From Acidobacteriota bacterium (GTDB taxonomy: Bacteria > Acidobacteriota > Vicinamibacteria > Vicinamibacterales > Fen-181), in NCBI GenBank assembly GCA_017883185.1, contig JADGOB010000033.1, positions 1 to 32,530 of the forward strand: DNA of 32,530 nt. The letters run 5' to 3'. This document shows positions 1 to 8,800 of the stretch, one piece after another; positions within the stretch are counted from its first letter, which is position 1, and every line of letters begins with the position of its first letter. The translations under genes and the position numbers were made by a program. The notes beneath the pieces were generated by a model. It saw only the letters and a program-made list of their open reading frames with translations. It was not told the origin of the DNA and did not search any database.

Positions 1-375
1 CCCGATCCCGCGGTGACCGAGAACGAGGTGCGCGGGGAAGTGCTCCGGGTCGATCGGTTCGGGAACGTGATCACCAATATCGACCGACGGTCGTACGACC
101 GGCTTGGTCGTTTGGGCGAGGCGGCGCTGGAGGTGCGGGCGGGCGACCACCGCGTCGGGCGGCTGGTCAGCACGTACTCCGAGATCATGCCGGGAGAGGT
201 CTGTGCCCTGTTCGGGAGCACCGACCACCTCGAAGTGGCGGCCAACAGCGCGAGCGCGGCGGAGACGCTGCGCCTCACACGCGGGGCCGTGGTGACGGTG
301 ACCCGGACGGCCGACGACCGGCCGACACGGTGCGCGCTGCCTCCGTTCGACGCCTCCGTTGCCGGACGAGACTAA
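1..375 (+). CDS. SAM hydroxide adenosyltransferase (DUF62 family), C-terminal part
   Basis: The reading frame is open to the left edge, so this is the 3' end of a longer gene and the GTG at 13 is probably not its start. The visible part matches the C-terminal beta-barrel domain of the DUF62/SAM_HAT family, which uses SAM and water or hydroxide to give adenosine and methionine. The family signature near the domain start is present (RFGNVITNI, a form of FGN..TNI), as is a typical ending where an ALFGS..HLEVA stretch precedes a short valine-rich strand. The catalytic N-terminal domain lies outside the window. The gene ends 3 bp before glpX and is probably co-transcribed with it. The family call is fairly secure; the physiological role is not known from the sequence. 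Confidence 0.75.
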   Translation, partial: PDPAVTENEVRGEVLRVDRFGNVITNIDRRSYDRLGRLGEAALEVRAGDHRVGRLVSTYSEIMPGEVCALFGSTDHLEVAANSASAAETLRLTRGAVVTVTRTADDRPTRCALPPFDASVAGRD

Positions 376-378
376 CCG

Positions 379-1368
379 ATGGATACCGACCTCTCTCTCG
401 AGTTCCTCCGCGTCGTCGAACGTGCCGCGATTGCCTGCGCCCACACGATGGGGCAGGGCGACCGGCCCCTTGCCGACCAGGTGGCCGTCGAGTCGATGCG
501 TCGGGACATGGACGCGCTGCCGATCGACGGCACGGTGGTCATCGGCGAGGGCGAGCGCGACCAAGCCCCTATGCTCTACATCGGAGAGCGCGTGGGGCAG
601 GCGCACCTGCACCCCGGCGAGCACTGGCACTACCCGCAGATCGACATTGCCGTCGATCCCCTCGAAGGGACCAATCTCTGCGCGCTTGGTATGCCGGGTG
701 CGATCTCGGTGCTGGCCGCGTCAGGGCCCGGAGGGCTGCTGCACGCGCCGGACCTGTTCATGGAGAAGTTGATCGTCGGGCCCAGGTCGAAGAACGTCGT
801 GGACCTCGACGCGCCGGTGGGCGACAACCTGACCGCCATCGCGAGGTGCCTCGATCGCCAGGTGGGCGATCTTGTCGTCGTCGTGATGGACAGGCCCAGG
901 CACGAGAGGTTGATCGACGACATCCGTCGGGCGGGCGCGCGCATCCGGCTCATCACCGACGGCGACCTGTCGGCGGGGATCGCGGCAGCCGTCCTGGGGA
1001 GTGGAGTGCACGCGGTCATGGGCATCGGCGGTGCGCCCGAAGGCGTGCTGACAGCGGCCGCGATGCGCTGCCTGAACGGGGAGATTCTCGGGCGGTTGGT
1101 GATGCGGAAGCCGGAAGACGAGCGCCGGTGTCACGAGATGGGCATCAGCGACGTCCGTCGTATCTATCGCGCCTCGGACCTTGCCTCGGGGCAACACATC
1201 ATCTTCGCGGCGACCGGCGTCACGGATAGTTCGCTGATGAAGGGCGTCCGGTTTTTCGGCGACGGGATCCGGACCAGCTCACTGGTCATGCAGGCACGGC
1301 CGCACTTGATCCGGTTCATCGACAGCATCTACGTCAAGGACGGCCAGGACGTCAGGATTCAGTTCTGA
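379..1368 (+). CDS. glpX: Fructose-1,6-bisphosphatase, class II (GlpX)
   Basis: This 329-aa cytoplasmic enzyme hydrolyses fructose-1,6-bisphosphate to fructose-6-phosphate in gluconeogenesis; some family members also act on sedoheptulose-1,7-bisphosphate. The length is normal for GlpX (about 320-340 aa). Class II signatures are clear: [11 protein letters not shown] at residues 56-66 and the metal/phosphate-binding DPLEGT at 93-98, with an acidic residue at Asp33. The GIGGAPEG stretch near residue 215 is also typical. The ATG at 379 is 3 bp after the preceding stop, and the next gene begins 8 bp after the glpX stop, so it sits inside a packed operon. A related inositol monophosphatase is excluded by the GlpX-specific GEGE motif. 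Confidence 0.95.
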   Translation: MDTDLSLEFLRVVERAAIACAHTMGQGDRPLADQVAVESMRRDMDALPIDGTVVIGEGERDQAPMLYIGERVGQAHLHPGEHWHYPQIDIAVDPLEGTNLCALGMPGAISVLAASGPGGLLHAPDLFMEKLIVGPRSKNVVDLDAPVGDNLTAIARCLDRQVGDLVVVVMDRPRHERLIDDIRRAGARIRLITDGDLSAGIAAAVLGSGVHAVMGIGGAPEGVLTAAAMRCLNGEILGRLVMRKPEDERRCHEMGISDVRRIYRASDLASGQHIIFAATGVTDSSLMKGVRFFGDGIRTSSLVMQARPHLIRFIDSIYVKDGQDVRIQF

Positions 1369-1376
1369 GCCTCACC

Positions 1377-2051
1377 ATGCTCGTTGCCGGCAGCTGCTCT
1401 TCGGTTGGTGATAGAGTGAACGCCGTGGAGAGGTTGACGGTCTCGCCTGCCAATCCCGACGCGCGCGCTCTCGCCCATGCTGCCGACATCCTGGCGCGTG
1501 GCGGATTGGTTGTCTTCCCGACGGACACGCTGTATGGCCTGGCTGCCGATCCCCGCAATGCTTGCGCCGTGGAACGCGTGTTCCGGGCGAAGGGGCGTTC
1601 CGCCGGCCAGGCCCTGCCATTGATTGCCGCCAGCCTCGCCCAGGTCGAGGCGGCTGCCACAAGCCTTTCGCCACTGACCCGGCGGCTGGCCGAGCGCTTC
1701 TGGCCCGGCCCGCTCGCGCTGGTCGTTGACGCGGTGGCGTCGATCGTCCCGGGTGTCCATGGAGGCACCGGGGCCGTTGCGATTCGCGTGCCGGACCACG
1801 CCGTTGCTCGCGGGCTGGCGTCGCAGTTGGCGTTTCCGATCGTCTCCACGAGTGCGAATCGTTCGGGGGAGGAGGCTACCTCGACGGTCGGGGCGGCGAT
1901 GGATCTGCTGGACGGCATGGTCGACCTGGTTCTCGACAGCGGACCGACCACTGGGGGAGAGCCGTCCACGGTTGTGGACGCGAGGACCGGGAGGCCGCAG
2001 CTGCTTCGGGCGGGCGCGGTGCCCTTTGCCAGCGTGCTGGAGGTGCTGTGA
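1377..2051 (+). CDS. tsaC: L-threonylcarbamoyladenylate synthase (TsaC/YrdC/Sua5 family)
   Basis: The product makes threonylcarbamoyl-AMP from threonine, bicarbonate and ATP, the first step of t6A37 synthesis on ANN-decoding tRNAs. From the ATG at 1377 it has 224 aa. The substrate-binding signatures are all present: FPTDTLYGLA (47-56), the AKGR motif near residue 72, RFWPGPLALVV, VAIRVPDH and the STSANRSG loop, followed by the SGPTTGGEPSTVVD ending. It is the short, single-domain TsaC form without a Sua5 C-terminal domain. The first about 15 residues are not conserved, so in-frame GTG codons at 1416 or 1425 are credible alternative starts. Its TGA overlaps the GTG of hflX by 4 bp, indicating translational coupling. 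Confidence 0.92.
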   Translation: MLVAGSCSSVGDRVNAVERLTVSPANPDARALAHAADILARGGLVVFPTDTLYGLAADPRNACAVERVFRAKGRSAGQALPLIAASLAQVEAAATSLSPLTRRLAERFWPGPLALVVDAVASIVPGVHGGTGAVAIRVPDHAVARGLASQLAFPIVSTSANRSGEEATSTVGAAMDLLDGMVDLVLDSGPTTGGEPSTVVDARTGRPQLLRAGAVPFASVLEVL

Positions 2052-3313
2052 AGGCGGAACGTGCGGCGCTGGTGGGCCTCATTACCGGTCCGGTTCGGCG
2101 GACCGAGGCGGAGCGGTCGCTCGACGAGCTGGCTGGCCTGGCGACGGCGGCCGGCGCGAGCGTGGTGTTGCGTGTCCTCCAGGAGCGCGATCGACCCGAC
2201 GCGGGGACGTTCCTGGGGAGCGGCAAGATCGCCACGCTCGGCGTGGCCTGCGACGAGACCGACGTCGATCTCGTCGTCTTCGACAACGAGTTGACGCCGG
2301 CGCAACTGCGGCAGATCGAATCGCGACTCTCGCAGAAGGTCATCGACCGCACGCAGCTGATCCTCGACATCTTTGCGGCGCGCGCGCGAACGCGCGAGGG
2401 CAAGCTGCAGGTGGAGCTGGCCCAGCTCAAGTACCTGATGCCGCGGCTGGTGGGTGGCAGCGACTGGCTGTCCCGTCTTGGCGGTGGCATCGGCACGCGC
2501 GGGCCGGGTGAGACCAAGCTGGAAGCGGATCGACGGAGGATCCGACAGCGCATCACCCACCTGAATGGACAGCTCGAGGATGTCCGGAAGCGGCGACTGC
2601 AACTGCGGGAGCGGCGGCACAAGGCGTCCGTCCCGACCGTGGCGCTGGTCGGCTACACGAACGCCGGGAAGACCACGCTGTTCAACCTGCTGGCGGGAGA
2701 GCAGGCGGTGGTTTCCGACGCGCTGTTCGTCACGCTCGATCCGCTGGTACGTCGCGTGCGACTGGCCGACCACCGGGAGCTGCTCGTGTCGGACACGGTT
2801 GGCTTCATCGACCGCCTGCCGCACACGCTGGTGGCCGCCTTCCGCGCGACACTGGAGGAAGTGGTGGCGGCCGACCTCCTGCTCCACGTGATCGATGCCG
2901 GAACGCCGGGGATGGAGCACCGGGTGGCCGCGGTTCGCCGGACGCTCGACGAGGTGGGCGCGGGCGAGGTGCTGTCGGCCGACGTGTTCAACAAGTGCGA
3001 TCTGCTCGACACCGCGGAACGCGAGCGGTTGCAGCGTCGCGAGCCTGAGGCGCTGTGCATCTCGGCGACCACGGGCTTTGGCCGAGCGGAGCTCGTCGAC
3101 GCGATCACTGCGCGGCTCGGCCTCGACGTGCGCCGCATCGTGGTGAAGCTGACCCCGGGTATCGAGGCCGACCGGCAGCGGATGGCCCAGATCTACCGGT
3201 TTGGCCGCGTGGAACAGCACACGGAGCACGATGACCAGGTGTGGATCGAGGCTGATGTCCCGCGGCGTCTCTGGAGCCGGCTCCAGCGAGGCGTGGAGGA
3301 TTCGGATGAGTAG
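2048..3313 (+). CDS. hflX: Ribosome-associated GTPase HflX
   Basis: This 421-aa GTPase of the Obg-HflX superfamily binds the 50S subunit and rescues or splits stalled ribosomes under stress. The N-terminal HflX domain shows FLGSGK (55-60), FDNELTPAQLR (78-88) and the glycine-rich GGGIGTRGPGETKLE (145-159). A basic coiled-coil linker follows at 160-192. The G domain has P-loop GYTNAGKTT (202-210), G3 DTVGF (249-253) and G4 NKCD (315-318). A C-terminal extension of about 60 residues follows the G domain. The GTG start overlaps the tsaC stop as GTGA, and the 3' end overlaps the next gene by 8 bp. All key nucleotide-binding motifs are intact. Confidence 0.96.
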   Translation: MKAERAALVGLITGPVRRTEAERSLDELAGLATAAGASVVLRVLQERDRPDAGTFLGSGKIATLGVACDETDVDLVVFDNELTPAQLRQIESRLSQKVIDRTQLILDIFAARARTREGKLQVELAQLKYLMPRLVGGSDWLSRLGGGIGTRGPGETKLEADRRRIRQRITHLNGQLEDVRKRRLQLRERRHKASVPTVALVGYTNAGKTTLFNLLAGEQAVVSDALFVTLDPLVRRVRLADHRELLVSDTVGFIDRLPHTLVAAFRATLEEVVAADLLLHVIDAGTPGMEHRVAAVRRTLDEVGAGEVLSADVFNKCDLLDTAERERLQRREPEALCISATTGFGRAELVDAITARLGLDVRRIVVKLTPGIEADRQRMAQIYRFGRVEQHTEHDDQVWIEADVPRRLWSRLQRGVEDSDE

Positions 3314-4658
3314 GCTCTGGGCTCGCGCCGCCGTGGCAGGCGTCCTTGCGCTGCTGGTGGGCTGCGCGCCGGCCCTCGCGCCCGCCCCGGTCGTGACCGT
3401 CCCGCGATTCCCCGATTTCGTGTTTCCGTCTGCGCCCCCGTCTCTTGCCAGGGGCGACCTGTCGCTTTGCCAGCAGCGCGGGTGGCAGTTCCTCCAGGCG
3501 GGCGACATCCGCGGAGCGCGCCGCGAGTTCAATGCCGCGCTGAAAGCGAATTCGGGTTTCTTTCCCGCGGAAGCAGGGCTCGCGTACGCCAGTCTCGCCG
3601 ACCTGGACTACGGCGACGCGGTGAGCCGTTTCGACCGCGTGCTCGGGACATCGGCTGGCTATGTGCCCGCGCTGGTGGGCAAGGGCGACGCGCTGGTGGG
3701 AGGCGGCCGACTGGACGAGGCCATCAAGAGCTTCGAAGAAGCGCTGGCGGCGGATCTTTCGCTGGTTGATGTTCGCCGACGCCTCGATGTGCTCGCATTT
3801 CGACGCCAGCAGGAATGGCTGAAAGCCGCGCGCCAGGCCGCCGACGCAGGCCGTTACGACGAGGCGGCGGCCGGCTACGAACGCGCGATCGCGGGTTCGC
3901 CCGACAGCGGCCTGCTGTACCGCGAACTGGCGGCGATCGAGCGAAAGCAGGGAAAGGACGACCAGGCCCTCGCACGCCTGCGCAAGGCGCTCTCGCTCGA
4001 TTCATCGGACGCGCGATCGCTGCTGCAGATCGGGGAGATCCTCGAAGACCGCGGTGACTTTGCCGCAGCCTCTGACGCCTACAGCAAATCGGGGGCGCTC
4101 GAGCCGGGCGAGGACGTCCGGGCGCGGCTCGCGAGGGTCCGGGGGCGCGCCGATCTTGCGCGTCTCCCGGGGGAATACCAGGCCATCGCGAACGCGGCCC
4201 AGGTGACCAGGGGAGATCTCGCGGCTCTCGTCGGTGTGCGGCTGGCGGCGTTGCTGCAGGAGGGGTCGAGACGGGACGGCGTGGTCGTGACCGATGCCCG
4301 GAACCACTGGGCGGCACCGTGGATCATGACGGTGGTCCGCGCGGGAGTGATGGAACCGTATCCGAACCACGCGTTCGCGCCGCGGGGAATCGTCCGGCGT
4401 CTCGACCTGGCACAGACGGCTGGCCGCGTGCTTGGCCTGATTGCCGCCCGCCGTCCCACGCTCGCCCGGCAGTGGCAGGCCGCGAGGCCGCGGATCGCCG
4501 ATCTCCCGGAGGGCCACCTGGGGTACCCTGCTGCAGCCATGGTGGTCGCGGCAGATGTCATGCCTCTGCTGGAGGGCGGGTCGTTCAAACCCGCCCGTTT
4601 TGTCGGCGGGAGCGAGGCGCTCGACGTCGTGAACCGCCTCGAGGTTCTTGCCCGATGA
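3306..4658 (+). CDS. Lipoprotein with TPR repeats and SLH-like C-terminal domains
   Basis: The ATG at 3306, overlapping the hflX end, gives a 450-aa protein that begins with a textbook lipoprotein signal: a basic residue, a hydrophobic stretch and lipobox LVGC with Cys20. This settles the start, since longer in-frame versions bury the signal. A proline-rich spacer leads into about six TPR-like helical repeats (roughly residues 53-270; conserved AxxxF/Y and EAL/KAL positions). The C-terminus holds two SLH-like segments. The first, about 325-375, has HWA..WI..VVRAGVM and FAPRGIVRR; the second, about 397-447, has HLGYPAA, GGSFKPARFV and SEA. The protein should sit on the periplasmic side of a membrane. 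It overlaps pgsA by 4 bp. No enzymatic motif is seen; a scaffold or envelope-organising role is inferred. Confidence 0.8.
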   Translation: MSRLWARAAVAGVLALLVGCAPALAPAPVVTVPRFPDFVFPSAPPSLARGDLSLCQQRGWQFLQAGDIRGARREFNAALKANSGFFPAEAGLAYASLADLDYGDAVSRFDRVLGTSAGYVPALVGKGDALVGGGRLDEAIKSFEEALAADLSLVDVRRRLDVLAFRRQQEWLKAARQAADAGRYDEAAAGYERAIAGSPDSGLLYRELAAIERKQGKDDQALARLRKALSLDSSDARSLLQIGEILEDRGDFAAASDAYSKSGALEPGEDVRARLARVRGRADLARLPGEYQAIANAAQVTRGDLAALVGVRLAALLQEGSRRDGVVVTDARNHWAAPWIMTVVRAGVMEPYPNHAFAPRGIVRRLDLAQTAGRVLGLIAARRPTLARQWQAARPRIADLPEGHLGYPAAAMVVAADVMPLLEGGSFKPARFVGGSEALDVVNRLEVLAR

Positions 4659-5239
4659 CCAGACTGACCGTCGCCAATCAGCTCACCCTGTTGCGGATGC
4701 TCCTCATCCCGCTGTTCGTCATCCTCATCGTCTACGGGCGGCCGGGATGGGCCCTCGTGACGTTCGGGGTTGCCGGGCTCACCGACGGGCTGGACGGCCT
4801 GATTGCGAGGCGCGCGGGGCAGAAGACCAGCCTTGGAGCATGGCTCGACCCGATGGCCGACAAGCTCCTGCTGGTCACGACGTTCATCGTGCTCACCGTG
4901 CCCGGCACGGACCTCGTCAACCGCTTCCCGCTGTGGCTGACGATTCTGGTGATCACGCGGGACGTCGTGATCGTGACGACGGTCGCGATTGTCACCGCGG
5001 TGATGGGCGTCCGCACCTTCAGGCCGTCGGTGTACGGCAAGGTCGCCACCGGCGTCTACGTGGTGACGTGCGTCGTGCTGATGTGGTTCAACTACCTGGG
5101 AAGGGCGTCCGTGCTGGTGGATATCGGGGTCTGGGTATCGTTGGGGATGACGCTCGTGTCGGGCTTCCACTACATCGCACACGCCGCCATGATCATCAAC
5201 GCCCCGGCGTCCGCCGACCGCAACAACGCGAAAAGGTAG
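4655..5239 (+). CDS. pgsA: CDP-alcohol phosphatidyltransferase, PgsA-like (CDP-diacylglycerol-glycerol-3-phosphate)
   Basis: This 194-aa integral membrane enzyme has the exact CDP-alcohol phosphotransferase signature D-x2-D-G-x2-A-R-x8-G-x3-D-x3-D: Asp44, Asp47-Gly48, Ala51-Arg52, Gly61, Asp65 and Asp69. Hydrophobic helices occupy about residues 8-27, 32-48, 70-82, 93-114, 126-144 and 150-175. The N-terminal NQLTLLRMLLIPLF is typical of PgsA, which makes phosphatidylglycerol phosphate in the inner membrane. The ATG at 4655 overlaps the preceding stop as ATGA; longer in-frame extensions lie inside the lipoprotein gene and are not real. The TAG stop lies in the left arm of the palindrome at 5236-5280. 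Another CDP-alcohol phosphotransferase substrate cannot be excluded from sequence alone. Confidence 0.88.
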   Translation: MTRLTVANQLTLLRMLLIPLFVILIVYGRPGWALVTFGVAGLTDGLDGLIARRAGQKTSLGAWLDPMADKLLLVTTFIVLTVPGTDLVNRFPLWLTILVITRDVVIVTTVAIVTAVMGVRTFRPSVYGKVATGVYVVTCVVLMWFNYLGRASVLVDIGVWVSLGMTLVSGFHYIAHAAMIINAPASADRNNAKR

Positions 5240-5280
5240 GGGCAACGCACGCGTCGCCCGGAACGGCCGGTCGCCCCTAC
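5236..5280. terminator. Palindrome between convergent genes, possible bidirectional terminator
   Basis: The arms GTAGGGGC (5236-5243) and GCCCCTAC (5273-5280) are perfect inverted repeats around a 29-nt GC-rich loop that can form further imperfect pairing. The pgsA stop (5237-5239) lies in the left arm and the stop of the - strand UXS gene (5279-5277) in the right arm. No T-tract follows on either strand, so intrinsic termination is only inferred. The arms resemble short dispersed palindromes with GTAGGGGC ends known from many bacterial genomes. Confidence 0.55.
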
Positions 5281-6218
5281 ATTGCCAGCTTTTTTCTGAA
5301 ATACGCGATCGTCTGTTCGAGCCCCGTCGCCAGGTCCACCTTCGGTTCCCATCCCAACAACGTTCGCGCCTTCGTGATGTCGGGCTGTCGGACCTTCGGG
5401 TCGTCGGTCGGCAACGGGCGGTACACCAGCGTGCTGCTCGATCCGGTCATCCGGATGATCGTGCGCGCAATCTCCTCGATGGTCATCTCGTGAGGGTTGC
5501 CGACGTTGACCGGGTCGTTGATGTCCGATCTCATCAGCCGGATCACGCCATCCACCAGGTCGCTGATGTAGGTGAAGCTCCTCGTCTGGTGGCCGTCGCC
5601 AAAGATCGTGATCTCCTCGCCTCTCAGCGCCTGCGGGATGAACGTGGGCACGGCGCGGCCGTCGTTCACGCGCATCCGCGGCCCGTAGGTGTTGAAGATG
5701 CGGACGATCTTCGTGTCCACGCCGTGGTAGCGGTGGTAGGCCACGGTCATCGCTTCCGCAAACCGCTTCGCCTCGTCGTACACGCCGCGCGGCCCGATCG
5801 GGTTCACGTTGCCCCAGTAGGTCTCGCGCTGCGGGTGCTCGAGGGGATCGCCGTAGACCTCGGACGTCGAGGCGAGGACGAACCGCGCGTTCTTGGCCTT
5901 GGCCAGGCCGAGGGCCTTGTGCGTGCCGAGGGCGCCGACCTTCAGCGTCGGGATGGGCAGCTCGAGGTAGTCGATCGGGCTCGCGGGGCTGGCCCAATGG
6001 AGCACGACATCGACCGGGCCGTCGATGTAGATGTAGTTGGTGACGTCGTGCTTGATGAACAGGAAGTCGCGGTTCGCCAGGTGCGAGATGTTCGCGATGT
6101 CACCGGTCAGCAGGTTGTCGATGCCGACAACCGAGTAGCCGAGGTCGAGAAGCGTTTCGGCCAGGTGCGAGCCGATGAAGCCGGCCGCTCCGGTGATGAC
6201 CACGCGTGGTTTGCTCAT
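5277..6218 (-). CDS. UDP-glucuronate decarboxylase (UDP-xylose synthase)
   Basis: This 313-aa extended short-chain dehydrogenase/reductase converts UDP-glucuronate to UDP-xylose with bound NAD+. The Rossmann motif GAAGFIG is at 10-16, and the UXS-type HWASPASP segment at 74-81. The catalytic set is Thr118/Ser119-Glu120 (in STSEVYGDP) and Tyr147-xxx-Lys151 (in VYDEAKR). The C-terminal substrate-binding part contains [10 protein letters not shown] and [13 protein letters not shown], both diagnostic of the UXS branch. It is the last gene of the - strand polysaccharide cluster, 18 bp after the sugar transferase stop. Its substrate is made by ugd on the opposite strand. UDP-glucose 4-epimerase or dTDP-glucose dehydratase are less likely, given the missing family motifs. 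Confidence 0.93.
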   Translation of the reverse strand: MSKPRVVITGAAGFIGSHLAETLLDLGYSVVGIDNLLTGDIANISHLANRDFLFIKHDVTNYIYIDGPVDVVLHWASPASPIDYLELPIPTLKVGALGTHKALGLAKAKNARFVLASTSEVYGDPLEHPQRETYWGNVNPIGPRGVYDEAKRFAEAMTVAYHRYHGVDTKIVRIFNTYGPRMRVNDGRAVPTFIPQALRGEEITIFGDGHQTRSFTYISDLVDGVIRLMRSDINDPVNVGNPHEMTIEEIARTIIRMTGSSSTLVYRPLPTDDPKVRQPDITKARTLLGWEPKVDLATGLEQTIAYFRKKLAM

Positions 6219-6236
6219 GGGGTGTCAGTGAGGTTC

Positions 6237-7673
6237 TCAGTAGGCGTGTTTGAAGAGCCCTTTGATCAGTGTGAGCCACATGATCTTCAGGTCGAGTCGG
6301 AGCGACCAGTTCCCGATGTAGTACAGATCATATTCGATCCGTTTTTCCAGCGACGTGTTGCCGCGCCAGCCGTTCACCTGCGCCCACCCGGTGATGCCGG
6401 CCCTCACCTTGTGCCGCAGCATGTACTGCGGGTACTGCTGCTTGAACTGCTTGACGAAATACGGGCGCTCGGGCCTCGGCCCGACGAGCGACATGTCGCC
6501 CTTGAACACGTTCCAGATCTGCGGCAGCTCGTCGATGTCGAAGCGCCTGAGGATGCGGCCGAGCGGTGTGCACCGCGGGTCGTTGTCGCGCGCCCAGATC
6601 GGGCCGGTCTCGCGCTCGGCGTCCTGGAACATCGACCGGAACTTGTAGACGGTGAAAGCGCGGCCGTCGAGGCCCATTCGCTCCTGGTCATAGAAGATCG
6701 GGCCGGGCGACGTCAGGCGTACGAGAGCCGCAACAATCGCGAGCGGGATCGCCAGCACCAGCAGCGCCACCGCCGAGAGGACGATGTCCACCGTCCGCTT
6801 GATGGCGCTGTTCAGTCCCTGCAGCGGCACGTCGTTGATATTGATAATCGGGATGCCGTCGAGTTCCTCCAGGCGCGCCCGCAGGGCGATGAACTGGAGC
6901 AGGTCGGGGACGAGCTTGATGTCCACGCCTTCGCGGCTCGCGTCTTCGACGACTTGCACCACCTTGTTGTGCTCGTCCAGCGGCAGGGCGACATACAAGT
7001 GATCGACCCGCTCACGCTGGACAATCTCGCCCGCCTCGGCGAGCGTGCCGATGAGCGGCAGCCCCCGATAGCCGAGGTGGTCGCCCCCGGCACGGTCGTC
7101 GAGGAAGCCGACGATCTGCAATCCCAGGTCACGGTGCTCGAGGATCCGGTCGGCAACCAGGCGGCCGAGTTCGCCCGCACCGGCGATCAGCACCCGCTTC
7201 AGACCGATGCCCGCCCGCCACCGCCGTTCGAGCGCCTGCCGCACAAGTTCCCGCGACGCGAAGGTGAGCGAGACGTTCAACGCCAGGAACATCGCCCAGA
7301 CGAGCTGGGACACCTCGAGGGCGCCCACCTGCTTCAGCGCGTCCTTCACGTAGTAGGCCTGGAAGTACAAGGTGGCCCACATGCCGAACACGACCGCGAC
7401 GATGCTGCCGACGAACACCGCGAAGAAGTCGTCTACCCGCGAACGCCCGCGCCGCAGCCGATACAACCCCTGGAGGTAGTAGGCGAAGACGACGAGGCCG
7501 GCAATCAGCGGGAGGACGTTGACGTAGCGTTCGAACGGCGGGTAGCCGTACCAGACCGGCAGGAGGCCGGTCTCGAATCGCAGCACGTAGGCCAGCACGA
7601 ACGCCAGGGCCGCCAGGAAGGCGTCCGACACCACGTGGAAGGCCACGAGCAGACGGTTGTGGCGCTTTACCAT
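6237..7673 (-). CDS. Undecaprenyl-phosphate sugar-1-phosphate transferase (polyprenyl glycosylphosphotransferase)
   Basis: The product transfers a hexose-1-phosphate from a UDP-sugar to undecaprenyl phosphate, the priming step of exopolysaccharide or O-antigen synthesis. From the ATG at 7673 it has 478 aa. About four to five N-terminal membrane helices lie within residues 10-140. A Rossmann-like CoA-binding-type domain follows (VLIAGAGELG, 161-170), then a re-entrant or membrane helix at 294-319 and the bacterial sugar transferase domain. That domain shows YKFRSM (343-348), the catalytic Asp-Glu pair 381-382 in DIDELPQ, SLVGPRPERP (395-404) and GITGWAQVNG (426-435). The start overlaps the stop of the upstream glycosyltransferase by 7 bp. 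The substrate sugar cannot be fixed; glucose or galactose are usual for this family. Confidence 0.93.
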   Translation of the reverse strand: MVKRHNRLLVAFHVVSDAFLAALAFVLAYVLRFETGLLPVWYGYPPFERYVNVLPLIAGLVVFAYYLQGLYRLRRGRSRVDDFFAVFVGSIVAVVFGMWATLYFQAYYVKDALKQVGALEVSQLVWAMFLALNVSLTFASRELVRQALERRWRAGIGLKRVLIAGAGELGRLVADRILEHRDLGLQIVGFLDDRAGGDHLGYRGLPLIGTLAEAGEIVQRERVDHLYVALPLDEHNKVVQVVEDASREGVDIKLVPDLLQFIALRARLEELDGIPIININDVPLQGLNSAIKRTVDIVLSAVALLVLAIPLAIVAALVRLTSPGPIFYDQERMGLDGRAFTVYKFRSMFQDAERETGPIWARDNDPRCTPLGRILRRFDIDELPQIWNVFKGDMSLVGPRPERPYFVKQFKQQYPQYMLRHKVRAGITGWAQVNGWRGNTSLEKRIEYDLYYIGNWSLRLDLKIMWLTLIKGLFKHAY

Positions 7674-8800
7674 GAAGCCTCGCCCGGGGGGGCGGATAGC
7701 GTTTCGCCGATTGCAGACTGTAGTTGGGTGGCGAAACGGGTGCGCCCGAACGACTCGGCATGCCGTCGAATCACCCCGGTGTCGAACGGGCTCTCGAGCG
7801 CCCGTCTGATCCCGTCTGCCAGGGCGTCCGGCGTATCTGACGCCACCAGCACGCCCGTCACCCCGTCCACGACAGTCTCGAGCGCCCCGCCCCGGGCGAG
7901 CGCCACCACTGGGCGGCCGCACGCCTGGGCTTCAACCGGGACGATCCCGAAGTCTTCTTCGCCCGGGAGCAGGACCACGCCCGCCTCCCGGTACAACCCG
8001 CGGATGTCGGTGTCGCTGCAACTCCCCAGGAACTCGACGCGGGGCCCCGCGACCGCCCGAAGCCGGGCCTCTTCCGGCCCCTGGCCTACGATGCGAAGCG
8101 GAACGCCGGCTTGACGGCAGGCGTCGATGGCCACGTCGATCCGTTTGTAGGGGACCAGCGCGGACACCACCAACGCCGCAGGCGTTGGAACAGTGGCGTC
8201 CGGTCGGTAGAAGTCGGTATCGACGGGCGGATAAATCACGGCTGACTTGCGATTATAGTATCGCCGGATCCGACGCGCAACGTGCTGGGAATCTGCGAGA
8301 TAGCGGTCAACCCGGTGTGAGGTTCCCGCGTCCCAGCGAGCCAGCCACGCCAGCACCGGCCAGATGGCGCCACTCCCGATCGCCCCCAGGCGCTCGGGCC
8401 CGAAATACGCGTTCCGATGGTCCCAGACATACCGCATCGGAGTGAAGCAGTAGCAGACGTGCCGGGCCCGCCCGGTCCGGACGACGGACTTGGCCGCGCA
8501 GTGGCTCGTGCTGATGACCAGGTCGTACTCGTCGAGGTCGAACTGCTCGATGACGGCAGGGAACAGCGGCAGCAGGTGTCGATAGATCCGTCCGATGCCG
8601 GGCAGGGAGGAGAGGACCGACGAGCGTGGCGCCAGCCGCTCGATCGCCGGAGAGACGCTTCCCGGCACGTGGACCAGGGTGAAGAGCGAGGCGTGCGGAT
8701 ACAACTCGCACACGGCCTCGAGCACCTTCTCGCCGCCTCGCATGCCGGTCAGCCAGTCGTGCACCAGCGCGACCCGCGGCGTTCGCGTGGCGTCCGTCAT
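7667..8800 (-). CDS. Glycosyltransferase family 4 (GT-B fold)
   Basis: This 377-aa cytoplasmic glycosyltransferase shows VALVHDWLTGMRGGEKVL near the N-terminus, a pattern common in GT4 enzymes that bind the acceptor in the first Rossmann fold. A second fold holds ALVPYKRIDVAI and VGQGPEEARLR. The donor-binding E-x7-E region reads EEDFGIVPVEAQACGRPVVA near residue 287-306, with both glutamates kept. Start ATG at 8800 overlaps the upstream gene's stop by 4 bp (ATGA), and the 3' end overlaps the sugar transferase start. The HDW/GGEK pattern is seen in enzymes annotated as mannosyltransferases (WbaZ-like), but the sugar and linkage cannot be told from sequence. Confidence 0.9.
   Translation of the reverse strand: MTDATRTPRVALVHDWLTGMRGGEKVLEAVCELYPHASLFTLVHVPGSVSPAIERLAPRSSVLSSLPGIGRIYRHLLPLFPAVIEQFDLDEYDLVISTSHCAAKSVVRTGRARHVCYCFTPMRYVWDHRNAYFGPERLGAIGSGAIWPVLAWLARWDAGTSHRVDRYLADSQHVARRIRRYYNRKSAVIYPPVDTDFYRPDATVPTPAALVVSALVPYKRIDVAIDACRQAGVPLRIVGQGPEEARLRAVAGPRVEFLGSCSDTDIRGLYREAGVVLLPGEEDFGIVPVEAQACGRPVVALARGGALETVVDGVTGVLVASDTPDALADGIRRALESPFDTGVIRRHAESFGRTRFATQLQSAIGETLSAPPGEASW

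Noticed and set aside
1352-3532. A 726-aa reverse-strand open frame
   Set aside because: It lies opposite tsaC and hflX, both with complete family motifs; its His/Arg/Gln-rich composition is typical of antisense shadows in GC-rich DNA.
5490-8114. An 874-aa forward-strand open frame
   Set aside because: It is antisense to UXS, the sugar transferase and a GT4 gene, and its Val/Asp/Arg/His-rich sequence shows no domain.
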